Of a DNA stretch of 29,018 bases, positions 16,933 through 23,815 are shown piece by piece. Under the pieces are notes generated by a model, which ran no database searches, was not told the DNA's origin, and saw nothing but the letters and a program-made list of their open reading frames with translations. Source of the stretch: CAZSWR01 sp964610885. Lineage in GTDB: Bacteria; Bacteroidota; Ignavibacteria; Kapaibacteriales; UBA2268. Positions within the stretch are counted from its first letter, which is position 1. Every line of letters starts with the position of its first letter. The translations under genes and the position numbers were made by a program. The stretch is taken from NCBI GenBank assembly GCA_964610885.1, contig CAZSWR010000042.1, positions 1 through 29,018 on the forward strand, in the 5' to 3' direction.

Positions 16933-18015
16933 ATGCAATTCAGCGCGATTGACTACAAAAACGACTGCAAGAAGTTTCGCGGGGATCTGCCCTGCCGCCC
17001 ACACAAAGATCATGGATACCATTGCTCGGATTGCCCCGAGTATCGGCGTAGCGCCGGCAAGATATTGATTATCAAGCTCGGCGCAATCGGCGACGTGATC
17101 AGAACCACGCCGCTGCTCGTGCCGTTGCAGAATGAATACCCGAATCACGAAATTTGGTGGCTCACTCAGTATCCAGACGTAGTACCGAATTCGGTGGACA
17201 AAGTTTTACAGTTCTCGGCCGAATCCGTGCTCGTGGCTCAATCGACTGCTTTCGACCTCGTCATCAGTCTGGACAAAGACCACTTCGCAATTGCACTCGC
17301 ATCCCAACTCCGCACAAAGAATATTTTCGGCTTCACGATGGTGGACGGTAAATGCGCCCCCGCGAACGAAGCCGCTCGCGATAAATTCATCACCGGACTG
17401 TTCGACGACGCAAACAAAGCCAACCGGAAATCGTACCTCGAGGAAATCTTCGAGATCTGCGGCTACAAATTCCATGGCGAAGAATATATCCTGAACAATT
17501 CGTTTGCAAAGGACTGGGGAATCGATCCGAAAGGCAAACCAATCGTCGGGCTGAACACCGGATGCGGCGACCGTTGGACGTCGCGCCTTTGGAGCGAAGA
17601 GTATTGGCTGAAGCTCTGCCAATTGCTTTCGGATGGCGGATATTTTCCGCTGCTGTTGGGCGGGCGCCAGGAACATGAGAAGAATACTCGGCTTGCCTCG
17701 GCCGGCAGCGCAACGTATCTGGGGCATTTCCCGCTTCAGGAATTCGTTTCGCTCATGGACAATTGCAATACCGTGGTTACGGCCGTAACTATGGGCTTGC
17801 ACCTGGCCATTGGCCTACGGAAGAAAGTTGTGCTGATAAACAACATCTTCAATCCGAAAGAGTTCGAGCTTTACGGCCGTGGCGAAATCATTATGCCCAC
17901 GAAGGAATGCACCTGCTATTTCAGTCCGAAATGCAAACGCACGGACTATTTCTGCCTCGATTCGCTCACGCCCGAAATGGTCTTCGATGCGGTCAGGAGG
18001 CAGGCGGGCAATTAA
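16933..18015 (+). CDS. GT9 (heptosyltransferase-like) glycosyltransferase with N- and C-terminal cysteine clusters
   Basis: 360 aa, starting 3 bp after the preceding stop. The GT9 core is clear: 'KILIIKLGAIGDVIRTTPLL' (~43-62), the N-domain donor/acceptor loop, and the C-domain 'GLNTGCGDRWTSRLWSEEYW' and 'LLLGGRQEHEKN'. GT9 enzymes move heptose or related sugars from ADP/NDP donors onto lipopolysaccharide core. Unusually, an N-terminal cluster (C12, C21, H24, H27, H30, C31, C34) precedes the Rossmann fold and a second cluster (C-x-C-x6-C-x7-C, near 326-343) lies at the C-terminus, suggesting a metal site. The segment usually written 'D-S/T-G-x-x-H' reads 'AVTMGLH', so the normal acidic residue is missing. 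This fits a distinct GT9 subgroup whose acceptor is unknown. Envelope glycan work is likely. Confidence 0.85.
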   Translation: MQFSAIDYKNDCKKFRGDLPCRPHKDHGYHCSDCPEYRRSAGKILIIKLGAIGDVIRTTPLLVPLQNEYPNHEIWWLTQYPDVVPNSVDKVLQFSAESVLVAQSTAFDLVISLDKDHFAIALASQLRTKNIFGFTMVDGKCAPANEAARDKFITGLFDDANKANRKSYLEEIFEICGYKFHGEEYILNNSFAKDWGIDPKGKPIVGLNTGCGDRWTSRLWSEEYWLKLCQLLSDGGYFPLLLGGRQEHEKNTRLASAGSATYLGHFPLQEFVSLMDNCNTVVTAVTMGLHLAIGLRKKVVLINNIFNPKEFELYGRGEIIMPTKECTCYFSPKCKRTDYFCLDSLTPEMVFDAVRRQAGN

Positions 18016-18050
18016 AGAATTGTATAATATCAAAAAAATCAGTAATTTAC

Positions 18051-18070
18051 GGCTCGGAATTTTTCGAGCC
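18051..18070 (+). terminator. Short intrinsic terminator-like hairpin after the GT9 gene
   Basis: Six-base-pair GC-rich stem (18051-18056 ggctcg with 18065-18070 cgagcc) around an 8-nt loop, followed by TTATTTAT. It lies 36 bp after the GT9 stop and only 6 bp before the methyltransferase ATG at 18077. Confidence 0.45.
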
Positions 18071-18076
18071 TTATTT

Positions 18077-19531
18077 ATGTTTGAGAAGAAAATGCGAAAA
18101 AAAACCAGAAAACCTTTGGATAGAATAGAATTAAATGTGGAATCGATGGCTTTCCTCGGCGTTGGCGTTGCGAAGATTGACGGCTACGTCTATTTCGTCA
18201 GCGGCGCAGTGCCCGGAGACGTCGTTTTGGCTGAGATCACCAAAAAGAAACAATCATTTTCGGAAGCGCGAGTCGTCGAAGTGCTGAAGCCTTCGGAAAA
18301 GCGCATAAAACCTCCATGCAAGCATTTCGGCATCTGTGGCGGTTGCTCCTGGCAAAGCCTCGAATATGCCGAGCAGATGCACTGGAAGGCCGTGCACGTG
18401 GCCGATTCAATCGAGCGCATCGGGAAAATCACGACTGCCGAAATCCTACCCGCGCTCGGTTCGCCGAAAATATTCAATTACCGGAACAAAATGGAGTTTT
18501 CGTTCGGATACTCCCGCTGGCTGACCTCCGAAGAAATTGCTCTTGCGGACGAAAACCTGCGCCGAGACTTCGCGCTTGGGCTGCACATCCCCGGCCGTTA
18601 CGACAAAATACTCGAGATCGAGCATTGCATGCTTCAGTCCGAAACGGGGAACCTGATACTCAAAGCCGTGCACGACAAAACTATCGAAATGGGCCTCACC
18701 GCCTACAATTCGCATTCGCGTAGCGGCTTCCTGCGGAATTTGGTCATTCGCTCGTCTGTGGCCTTCGATGAGGTCATGGCTGTGCTGGTGTCCTCGCCGC
18801 CCGAATTGCCCGTGGAGCGTCAGTTTGTCGATTGGTTCATGGACGAAATGCCAAAGGGGATGCCCGGATTGGCAGCCGTCCTGCACGCCCAAAACGACAC
18901 CAGTTCGCCCGTCGCCCAAGGGGAAATCATGCGCGTAACGGGAAAAGATTCGATTAGCGAAAAGATTCTCGACGTCGTTTACAGGATTTCGCCATTCTCG
19001 TTCTTCCAAACGAATTCATTTCAATTAGATAATTTCATTGGCAAAATATTAGATTTCGCCCGCCTGGACGAAAATGACGTCGTGTGGGACCTGTACTGCG
19101 GCGCCGGCTCGATCACTTTGCCCACATCGCGCCGAGTGAAGGAAATATATGGCATCGAGATTTTCGACGGAGCCATACGCGACGCGATCGAGAACGCAAA
19201 AGCAAACGGAATTGAAAATGCTCACCTGATCTGCCACGACCTCCACGCTAAAAGTGCGAACGGGCTGCTGGCCGATCTGCCGCGGCCGGACGTTATCATC
19301 GTGGACCCGCCGCGCGCCGGAATGCACAGGAATTTGGTGGATATTTTGCTCGAAACCAAGCCCAAACGCATTGTTTACGTAAGCTGCAACCCAACCACGC
19401 AGGCACGCGATTGCGAATTGCTCGCCGAGAAATACAGAGTGGAGACGGTTCTGCCCGTCGATATGTTCCCGCATACATACCACATCGAATCGATAGCAAG
19501 GCTCGAATTACTTCCGGAGGGCCAGTCGTGA
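18077..19531 (+). CDS. rlmD: TrmA/RlmD-family 23S rRNA (uracil-5-)-methyltransferase
   Basis: 484 aa from ATG 18077; the ATG at 18092, with GAGAAG just before it, is an equally possible start. Residues ~12-65 form a TRAM RNA-binding domain. C81, C87 and C90 (C-x5-C-x2-C) with C184 match the four ligands of the 4Fe-4S cluster in RlmD (RumA). The SAM-binding motif 'DLYCGAGSITL' lies near 338, 'VDPPRAGMH' follows, and 'YVSCNP' (C437) carries the catalytic cysteine that attacks uracil C6. RlmD methylates U1939 of E. coli 23S rRNA; related paralogues (RlmC, RlmCD, TrmA) modify other uridines, so the target base is inferred from the TRAM and Fe-S features. Its TGA overlaps the GTG of the next gene (GTGA), implying translational coupling to an outer-membrane assembly protein. 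Confidence 0.88.
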   Translation: MFEKKMRKKTRKPLDRIELNVESMAFLGVGVAKIDGYVYFVSGAVPGDVVLAEITKKKQSFSEARVVEVLKPSEKRIKPPCKHFGICGGCSWQSLEYAEQMHWKAVHVADSIERIGKITTAEILPALGSPKIFNYRNKMEFSFGYSRWLTSEEIALADENLRRDFALGLHIPGRYDKILEIEHCMLQSETGNLILKAVHDKTIEMGLTAYNSHSRSGFLRNLVIRSSVAFDEVMAVLVSSPPELPVERQFVDWFMDEMPKGMPGLAAVLHAQNDTSSPVAQGEIMRVTGKDSISEKILDVVYRISPFSFFQTNSFQLDNFIGKILDFARLDENDVVWDLYCGAGSITLPTSRRVKEIYGIEIFDGAIRDAIENAKANGIENAHLICHDLHAKSANGLLADLPRPDVIIVDPPRAGMHRNLVDILLETKPKRIVYVSCNPTTQARDCELLAEKYRVETVLPVDMFPHTYHIESIARLELLPEGQS

Positions 19532-21183
19532 AGTTAGCTCCGAAGGCCATATTTGCCGCTTTGGCCATGATTTTCGCGTTTGCGGGCGAGGCTCGGGCGC
19601 AATACGATTTGCAATCGCTGAAAGTCCAAGTCAAGGAAGTATATCTGGACAGGCGAGAAGTGTTCGATTCCACTTTCAAGGATGGGGATTGGTTCTTTGC
19701 CGCCCCTTTGGCCAATGCTTTGCACGCCAAGACCAAAGAATTCGTGGTGAGCGATGAATTGCTCTTCTTGCCAAGGGAAGAGACAACCGTTTCGCTACTG
19801 GAGGAAACCGAGCGGAATTTGCGTGCCACCGGTCTGTTCTCTCGAGTTCGTATCAGTTTGGATTCGGCCGACGTGGATACGTACAACGTTACCGTGCTGA
19901 CTCAGGACAAATGGTCTACTCGCCCAGCATTGCTTTTCGGCAGCTCGAACGGCAGCGAACGCTATGGCTTCCGCATCGAAGAGCTGAACCTCGGCGGACT
20001 GGGCGTCCAATTGCTCGCCGAAGGCCTCTATCGCCACGAAAACGAAATTGGATGGCAGGGCACGGCCGAGTTGAACTACAAAAGAATTCTCAGGTCGGAA
20101 TTGGGTTTGTACCTGAAACTGACATCGAACAAATACAAGACCGAACAAGACATCACGATCGAGGACAGGTACCTCTCGCTTGCCGACGAAAACGCATTCG
20201 GCGCGAAATTCAAAAACTACTATGGCCGAGACTTCATCTTCTACGATAAAAACAAGTTTCTGTTCAATTCTTTCGACGAGCAAAAGTATTCTGCTTGGTA
20301 TTCGCACGCCTGGGTGAAGCGGGACAAGATATTCATGACCGGACTTGTCGAACTGTCGTCCGACGAAAGGGGACGCGGCGGACAACCGATCGATTCGATT
20401 CGAGCCTACGACAATTGCGGCCGTGTTTTGCTTGGCTTCTCGTCGTCCAGCGAGCAGTACGTCAAAGTTACGAATATAAACACATACCAGGAGGAAGACC
20501 TGGCCACGGGGGGCTATGGCGCTGCCACGATCGGCAAAGTCTTCTCGCTCGGCGGCAAAGGCTCGAACCTGTACTATATCTCCGGCCAGGCCGAAAGGTC
20601 GTATTTCGCTTCCGGACTGTACCTTTTCGGGCAGATAACGGGCGCAAGTGCTTTCGCTCGCACCGGCGGCCAATACACATATCAGGAGTTCCTCGGGCTT
20701 GGGTTCTACAAATTTGCCGAGGAGGCGCTCGTCGCCGTCCGTGTTCGCGAGCAGGCCACATGGAATTGGTATGCAAAGCGCCAGTTGATTCTGGATTCGG
20801 ATTTCGGATTGCGCGGTTTCGCACCCAATTCATTTATGGGCGACAACAGAATGCTGGCAAATGCCGAATTTCGCTTCTTCCCCGATTGGAAAATCTGGAT
20901 CACAAAACTCTCAATGGTCGCTTTCTACGATGGAGGGACAGTTTGGAACCAACGCTTTGACGTTATGAAAACTCGCTGGTTCACTTCGATTGGACTCGGA
21001 CTTCGTATCCACGATTTGAAATCGAATAATAGCAGGGGGCTGTTCCGTATCGATTTTGCATACAACGCAACCGATGGAAAATTTGGCGGAATCGTCTTTA
21101 CGACGAACCAGCTGTTCTCCGCCTTCCAAAACCACCCGTTCCGACTGCCGGAACTGTTTGGACTGACTTTCGACAACGAATAA
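19528..21183 (+). CDS. Omp85/BamA-TamA-like outer-membrane protein
   Basis: 551 aa. The GTG at 19528 overlaps the upstream TGA and is preceded by GGAGG (19516-19520, 7-nt spacing); a signal peptide follows (VKLAPKAIFAALAMIFAF... ARA-Q). Residues ~62-120 look like one POTRA unit ('LLEETERNLRATGLFSRVRI'), followed by a barrel from ~130 to the end. The Omp85 hallmark '(V/L)RGF' in the L6 loop is present as 'LRGFAPNSFMGDNRMLANAEF' split around residue 428, and the terminal strands read 'MVAFYDGGTVW' and 'SIGLGLRI', as in BamA/TamA. With one POTRA it is smaller than canonical BamA (five POTRAs, ~800 aa) and is more likely an auxiliary Omp85 protein. It presumably inserts or exports other envelope proteins or lipids; the substrate is unknown. 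Confidence 0.82.
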   Translation: MKLAPKAIFAALAMIFAFAGEARAQYDLQSLKVQVKEVYLDRREVFDSTFKDGDWFFAAPLANALHAKTKEFVVSDELLFLPREETTVSLLEETERNLRATGLFSRVRISLDSADVDTYNVTVLTQDKWSTRPALLFGSSNGSERYGFRIEELNLGGLGVQLLAEGLYRHENEIGWQGTAELNYKRILRSELGLYLKLTSNKYKTEQDITIEDRYLSLADENAFGAKFKNYYGRDFIFYDKNKFLFNSFDEQKYSAWYSHAWVKRDKIFMTGLVELSSDERGRGGQPIDSIRAYDNCGRVLLGFSSSSEQYVKVTNINTYQEEDLATGGYGAATIGKVFSLGGKGSNLYYISGQAERSYFASGLYLFGQITGASAFARTGGQYTYQEFLGLGFYKFAEEALVAVRVREQATWNWYAKRQLILDSDFGLRGFAPNSFMGDNRMLANAEFRFFPDWKIWITKLSMVAFYDGGTVWNQRFDVMKTRWFTSIGLGLRIHDLKSNNSRGLFRIDFAYNATDGKFGGIVFTTNQLFSAFQNHPFRLPELFGLTFDNE

Positions 21184-21192
21184 TATATCCTT

Positions 21193-22344
21193 ATGATCAA
21201 AAAGCACGAATTAGCCCTAAGTATTATTGTTTTCTGCTGCGTTACGGCTGTTATATTCATTTACGGCAGCTCCCGCCGGGTTCTTGTTTGTTGGGACGCT
21301 GTACCATACATTGCAATGCAGAAAATAATCAAAAATGGCGACGCCGATTTCAAAATAATACACGAAGAGACCTATGCTCAAATTGATAAAGAGGCCTCCA
21401 CCAAGGATGCTGATATTCTCAGCTGGGGCGAGGAGTACAGAAGTGTGTGCCGCAAAGACCCGGAAGCACTTCGCCAACAAATGAAATTCTACAGCGTCAA
21501 ACCCGCTTATAACTACTTCAACGTTATGCTTTCATCGTTCAATATGAGCGAATTCGATGCTTTGTATGTCAATGCTCTGATTTTTTCGGCGTTGATATAT
21601 CTGCTGATCTTGTATTATCTATATCGCATGCTTGGATTGCCCAAGGCGCTGCTGCTGACACCGCTCTTGTTCGTCCTCGGTGGAGGGACTTTGATCATCA
21701 ATTCGGGGACAACACCCGATACGATGCTTGCTTTCTTCTCTTTGCTTGCGCTATTGCTGGTGCTGGAGAAAAAATACTACTGGGGCCTGCTGTTGCTGCT
21801 GGTAACGATACCTATACGAAGCGACAGCGCGATGAGGTATTTCATTGTCGTGGCGGCAATTGCTGTGCTGAATCCTCAGCTGCGGTGGCGGATGGGCGGC
21901 GCATTTGCGGCCGGATGCCTTTTCTATATTTTGTATTCGACTCTGTATAGCAGCTATCCGTGGCATGTGTTCTTCTACCATTCGCATATATCTCGACTGA
22001 TGTATCCCGAGAATGTAACCGTCAGTGTAACTGTCTTTGATTATGTTAAAAAACTCGCCATAAATACGCATTATATTGTGGATGTGTATATGTTCATGAT
22101 TTTTGCTGCGTCATTTGTCTCGTTGCGGAACCAAAGGATATCAAAAATCCTGGCCGAACCGAAGTTGGCTTTGGTGGCTTGCAGCCTTGCATTCTTTGTG
22201 GGGCATTACCTGCTGCACCCGGAGGTCAATATCCGCTATTTCCTGACGGATAGTTACTTCACGCTGGTCATGGCCGCCGGCGCTTTCTTCGGGGGCCTGG
22301 GCAACGAATGCTCTAATGCCCCTCAGGCAGAAGTCAGAGTTTGA
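21193..22344 (+). CDS. Polytopic inner-membrane protein, possibly a GT-C-fold glycosyltransferase
   Basis: 383 aa from ATG 21193, 9 bp after the Omp85-like stop. One N-terminal membrane segment (~8-26) is followed by a ~100-residue soluble loop and then eight or nine further hydrophobic segments (~127-147, 152-170, 178-193, 197-208, 217-230, 235-253, 295-311, 327-343, 352-372). The loop begins with 'CWDAVPYIAM', with an Asp (D35) just after the first helix. Asp in the first large extracytoplasmic loop is typical of GT-C enzymes (PMT/ArnT/EpsE-like), which use lipid-linked sugars such as those made by the GT2 enzyme at 14858. I do not recognise a named family, and a plain multi-spanning protein of unknown role remains possible. 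No DXD or other catalytic signature is certain. Confidence 0.7.
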   Translation: MIKKHELALSIIVFCCVTAVIFIYGSSRRVLVCWDAVPYIAMQKIIKNGDADFKIIHEETYAQIDKEASTKDADILSWGEEYRSVCRKDPEALRQQMKFYSVKPAYNYFNVMLSSFNMSEFDALYVNALIFSALIYLLILYYLYRMLGLPKALLLTPLLFVLGGGTLIINSGTTPDTMLAFFSLLALLLVLEKKYYWGLLLLLVTIPIRSDSAMRYFIVVAAIAVLNPQLRWRMGGAFAAGCLFYILYSTLYSSYPWHVFFYHSHISRLMYPENVTVSVTVFDYVKKLAINTHYIVDVYMFMIFAASFVSLRNQRISKILAEPKLALVACSLAFFVGHYLLHPEVNIRYFLTDSYFTLVMAAGAFFGGLGNECSNAPQAEVRV

Positions 22345-22446
22345 TAATGCTGTTCCCTGAATATTGGGTAAGTGAATCAGTATTTGTATTTCCTTTGATA
22401 ATTGCGCTGCCCCAAATAAGTGGCCGCTGCCACCAACAATGCAACG

Positions 22447-22662
22447 ATGAAAAAGTTGAAATCCGCCTTGGTTTTTATTGCAATCCTTTTTTGCGCACAT
22501 GCTCATGCGTTTGCTCACGGCTTCACACAGTCCGCTGAGGTCGCCGCTGAAAGCGATGGCAGCAATATGCTTTATACGCTCAAAGGACAACTGCTCGATG
22601 TGGCACCCATCGACGAGGCGGGCTTGCGCGATTTCTTGAGTCTTGCGTTGCTGTTTGAATAA
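22447..22662 (+). CDS. Short secreted ORF, probably the first half of a broken gene
   Basis: 71 aa from ATG 22447 (MKKLKSALVFIAILFCAHAHAFA), a convincing signal peptide followed by only ~45 residues and a TAA at 22660-22662. No family is recognised. Immediately downstream a second frame (22640-22819) stays open and encodes a strand-rich segment, so the pair may be one gene split by a frameshift. As an intact gene it would encode a very small periplasmic or outer-membrane polypeptide. There is no Shine-Dalgarno before the start. Confidence that it is functional is low. Confidence 0.35.
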   Translation: MKKLKSALVFIAILFCAHAHAFAHGFTQSAEVAAESDGSNMLYTLKGQLLDVAPIDEAGLRDFLSLALLFE

Positions 22663-22819
22663 ATCGTCTTTGATGGCTGAGGCGATTCTGCCATTTGACC
22701 GCAAATGGAATGTGTGCGCCAAAGTGTTTTATCATGCAGATTATTACTACTCGCTCCAGTCCGCTCGCGACAACACGTTTCTGAAGTCGTTTGGCGTCGG
22801 ATTGGTGTGGGTGCCCTGA
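22640..22819 (+). pseudogene. Out-of-frame remnant resembling the end of a beta-barrel protein
   Basis: The frame opens after a TGA at 22637-22639 and reads 'FDRKWNVCAKVFYHADYYYS' and 'FLKSFGVGLVWVP' before TGA 22817-22819. The alternation of aromatic and polar residues is like barrel strands. It overlaps the end of the 71-aa signal-peptide ORF in another frame, so one frameshift near 22640-22660 would join them into a ~125-residue protein. The remaining bases up to the tRNA promoters hold nothing else I can support as coding. A chance open frame cannot be excluded. Confidence 0.3.
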
Positions 22820-22901
22820 TGCAAACCTGCTTGTGGTGTTCGGAAGGAGAAATAGTAATTTGAGCCTGAAGATAAAATAATTTGTAAACAAAAAAAATAC
22901 T

Positions 22902-22932
22902 TTTGTGGGAATAGAAAATATCCGTATATTTG
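22902..22932 (+). promoter_or_regulatory. Upstream Bacteroidota-type promoter of the tRNA region
   Basis: TTTG (22902-22905), 19-nt spacer, TATATTTG (22925-22932). This matches the TTTG/TAnnTTTG consensus. The TTTG itself is the end of another TAnnTTTG octamer (TACTTTTG, 22898-22905). The region from 22860 to 23030 is very AT-rich, as expected for a strong stable-RNA promoter region. Confidence 0.5.
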
Positions 22933-22983
22933 TTTTCTGAATAAACTAATTTTTGATTAGATTCAGAAATATGTTTTTTTGAC

Positions 22984-23014
22984 TTGACATTTAACGAAAT
23001 TATTCGTAATTTTG
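22984..23014 (+). promoter_or_regulatory. Proximal promoter of the tRNA operon (TTGACA-N17-TAATTTTG)
   Basis: TTGACA at 22984-22989, 17-nt spacer, TAATTTTG at 23007-23014. The -35 is the textbook sigma70 hexamer and the -10 is the Bacteroidota TAnnTTTG form. Transcription would start about 23020, some 10 bases before tRNA-Tyr. Confidence 0.65.
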
Positions 23015-23030
23015 TAATCCTTGAAAAAGC

Positions 23031-23112
23031 GGGCCGGACGTCGCAATGGTGTGACAGCGGACTGTAAATCCGCCGCGGAATCGCACGGCAGGTTCGATCC
23101 CTGCCCGGCCCA
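23031..23112 (+). tRNA. tRNA-Tyr (anticodon GTA)
   Basis: 82 nt. Acceptor arms gggccgg (23031-23037) and ccggccc (23105-23111) with discriminator A; anticodon loop ctgtaaa with GTA at 23064-23066 between gcgga and tccgc; a long variable arm of ~14 nt, as in bacterial tRNA-Tyr; T arm gcagg-ttcgatc-cctgc. CCA is not encoded. Confidence 0.95.
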
Positions 23113-23183
23113 CATAACTTCCCTCAGCAAAGCTTCTTCTCCGGAAAGAGGCCAATTGAGGGGAGCTTTCTTTGGATACGCAA

Positions 23184-23256
23184 GCGGGAGTAGCTCATTT
23201 GGTAGAGCATCAGCCTTCCAAGCTGAGGGTAGCGAGTTCGAGCCTCGTCTCCCGCT
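23184..23256 (+). tRNA. tRNA-Gly (anticodon TCC)
   Basis: 73 nt. Acceptor gcgggag/ctcccgc, discriminator T; anticodon loop cttccaa with TCC at 23217-23219; T loop ttcgagc. CCA is not encoded. It is a close paralogue of the Gly(CCC) gene at 23378. Confidence 0.95.
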
Positions 23257-23271
23257 CTAGGATGAAATTAT

Positions 23272-23287
23272 CGAACAATATTGTTCG
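23272..23287. repeat. 16-nt perfect palindrome between the two tRNA-Gly genes
   Basis: cgaacaatattgttcg reads the same on both strands. It lies 15 bp after tRNA-Gly(TCC). It could be a short hairpin that marks the processing point of the polycistronic tRNA or a protein site. A second small hairpin (acgctt/aagcgt, 23346-23362) precedes tRNA-Gly(CCC). Confidence 0.5.
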
Positions 23288-23377
23288 TTAGCAGCGAGAA
23301 ACGCGCGAGAAGCCCTCGGGGCCGCGTTGGAATGAGAAAAAAATGACGCTTTTGTGAAGCGTTCTTTGTAGTTTCAA

Positions 23378-23450
23378 GCGGGAATAGCTCAGTTGGTAGA
23401 GCATCAGCTTCCCAAGCTGAGGGTCGCGAGTTCGAGCCTCGTTTCCCGCT
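23378..23450 (+). tRNA. tRNA-Gly (anticodon CCC)
   Basis: 73 nt. Acceptor gcgggaa/ttcccgc, discriminator T; anticodon loop ttcccaa with CCC at 23411-23413. It differs from tRNA-Gly(TCC) at only six positions, including a compensated acceptor pair (G7-C66 to A7-U66), so it arose by duplication. CCA is not encoded. Confidence 0.95.
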
Positions 23451-23485
23451 CTCGGATTGATTGACAATTTAAGAAGTTTACGAGT

Positions 23486-23558
<73 letters not shown>

Positions 23559-23568
23559 CGAAATTTGG

Positions 23569-23659
23569 GTGTGGGAGCGCCCCCTTTAGTGAATCGCGGT
23601 TCGGCCGCGAGCGAAGGGCGCAGATTCTAACCACACGGCTCTTGGCGAGAGCGCAAGAG
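23569..23659 (+). ncRNA. Highly structured GC-rich spacer between tRNA-Thr and tRNA-Trp (tuf position)
   Basis: Three nested stems can form: P1 23569-23574/23631-23636 (gtgtgg/ccacac), P2 23577-23582/23616-23621 (gcgccc/gggcgc) and P3 23594-23599/23605-23610 (tcgcgg/ccgcga, 5-nt loop). A fourth hairpin follows (23639-23644/23654-23659, ctcttg/caagag, with an inner GAGA loop). There is no ORF. It may be a processed small RNA, a folded tRNA-processing spacer, or a remnant left when tuf was lost. No known RNA family is recognised. Confidence 0.45.
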
Positions 23660-23678
23660 AGGAAGTTCATTGACACAC

Positions 23679-23751
23679 ACGGGTGTAGCTCAATTGGTAG
23701 AGTGGCGGTCTCCAAAACCGTAGGCTGTGGGTTCGAGTCCTACCACCCGTG
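23679..23751 (+). tRNA. tRNA-Trp (anticodon CCA)
   Basis: 73 nt. Acceptor acgggtg/cacccgt, discriminator G as usual for Trp; anticodon loop ctccaaa with CCA at 23712-23714; T arm with ttcgagt. The 3' CCA is not encoded. It directly precedes secE, the conserved bacterial arrangement. Confidence 0.95.
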
Positions 23752-23767
23752 CACTTGTTGATAAAGT

Positions 23768-23791
23768 ATCAGCCGCAAAGTGCTGATTTTT
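23768..23791 (+). terminator. Small intrinsic terminator-like hairpin between tRNA-Trp and secE
   Basis: Six-base-pair stem atcagc (23768-23773) with gctgat (23782-23787), 8-nt loop, overlapping a run of five T (23787-23791). It could end the tRNA transcript partly while letting some polymerase read into secE; only 24 bp separate it from the secE ATG. Confidence 0.45.
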
Positions 23792-23815
23792 GTAATAACA
23801 CAAGCGACTAAAGCT

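Noticed and set aside
19795..20673. 292-aa minus-strand ORF opposite the Omp85-like gene
   Set aside because: The plus-strand frame has a signal peptide, Shine-Dalgarno and Omp85 motifs; the antisense frame has none.
22141..22722. 193-aa minus-strand ORF covering the end of the membrane protein and the decayed gene
   Set aside because: It overlaps clear membrane helices of the plus-strand gene, and its composition (many H, Q, R, S) is typical of a shadow frame.
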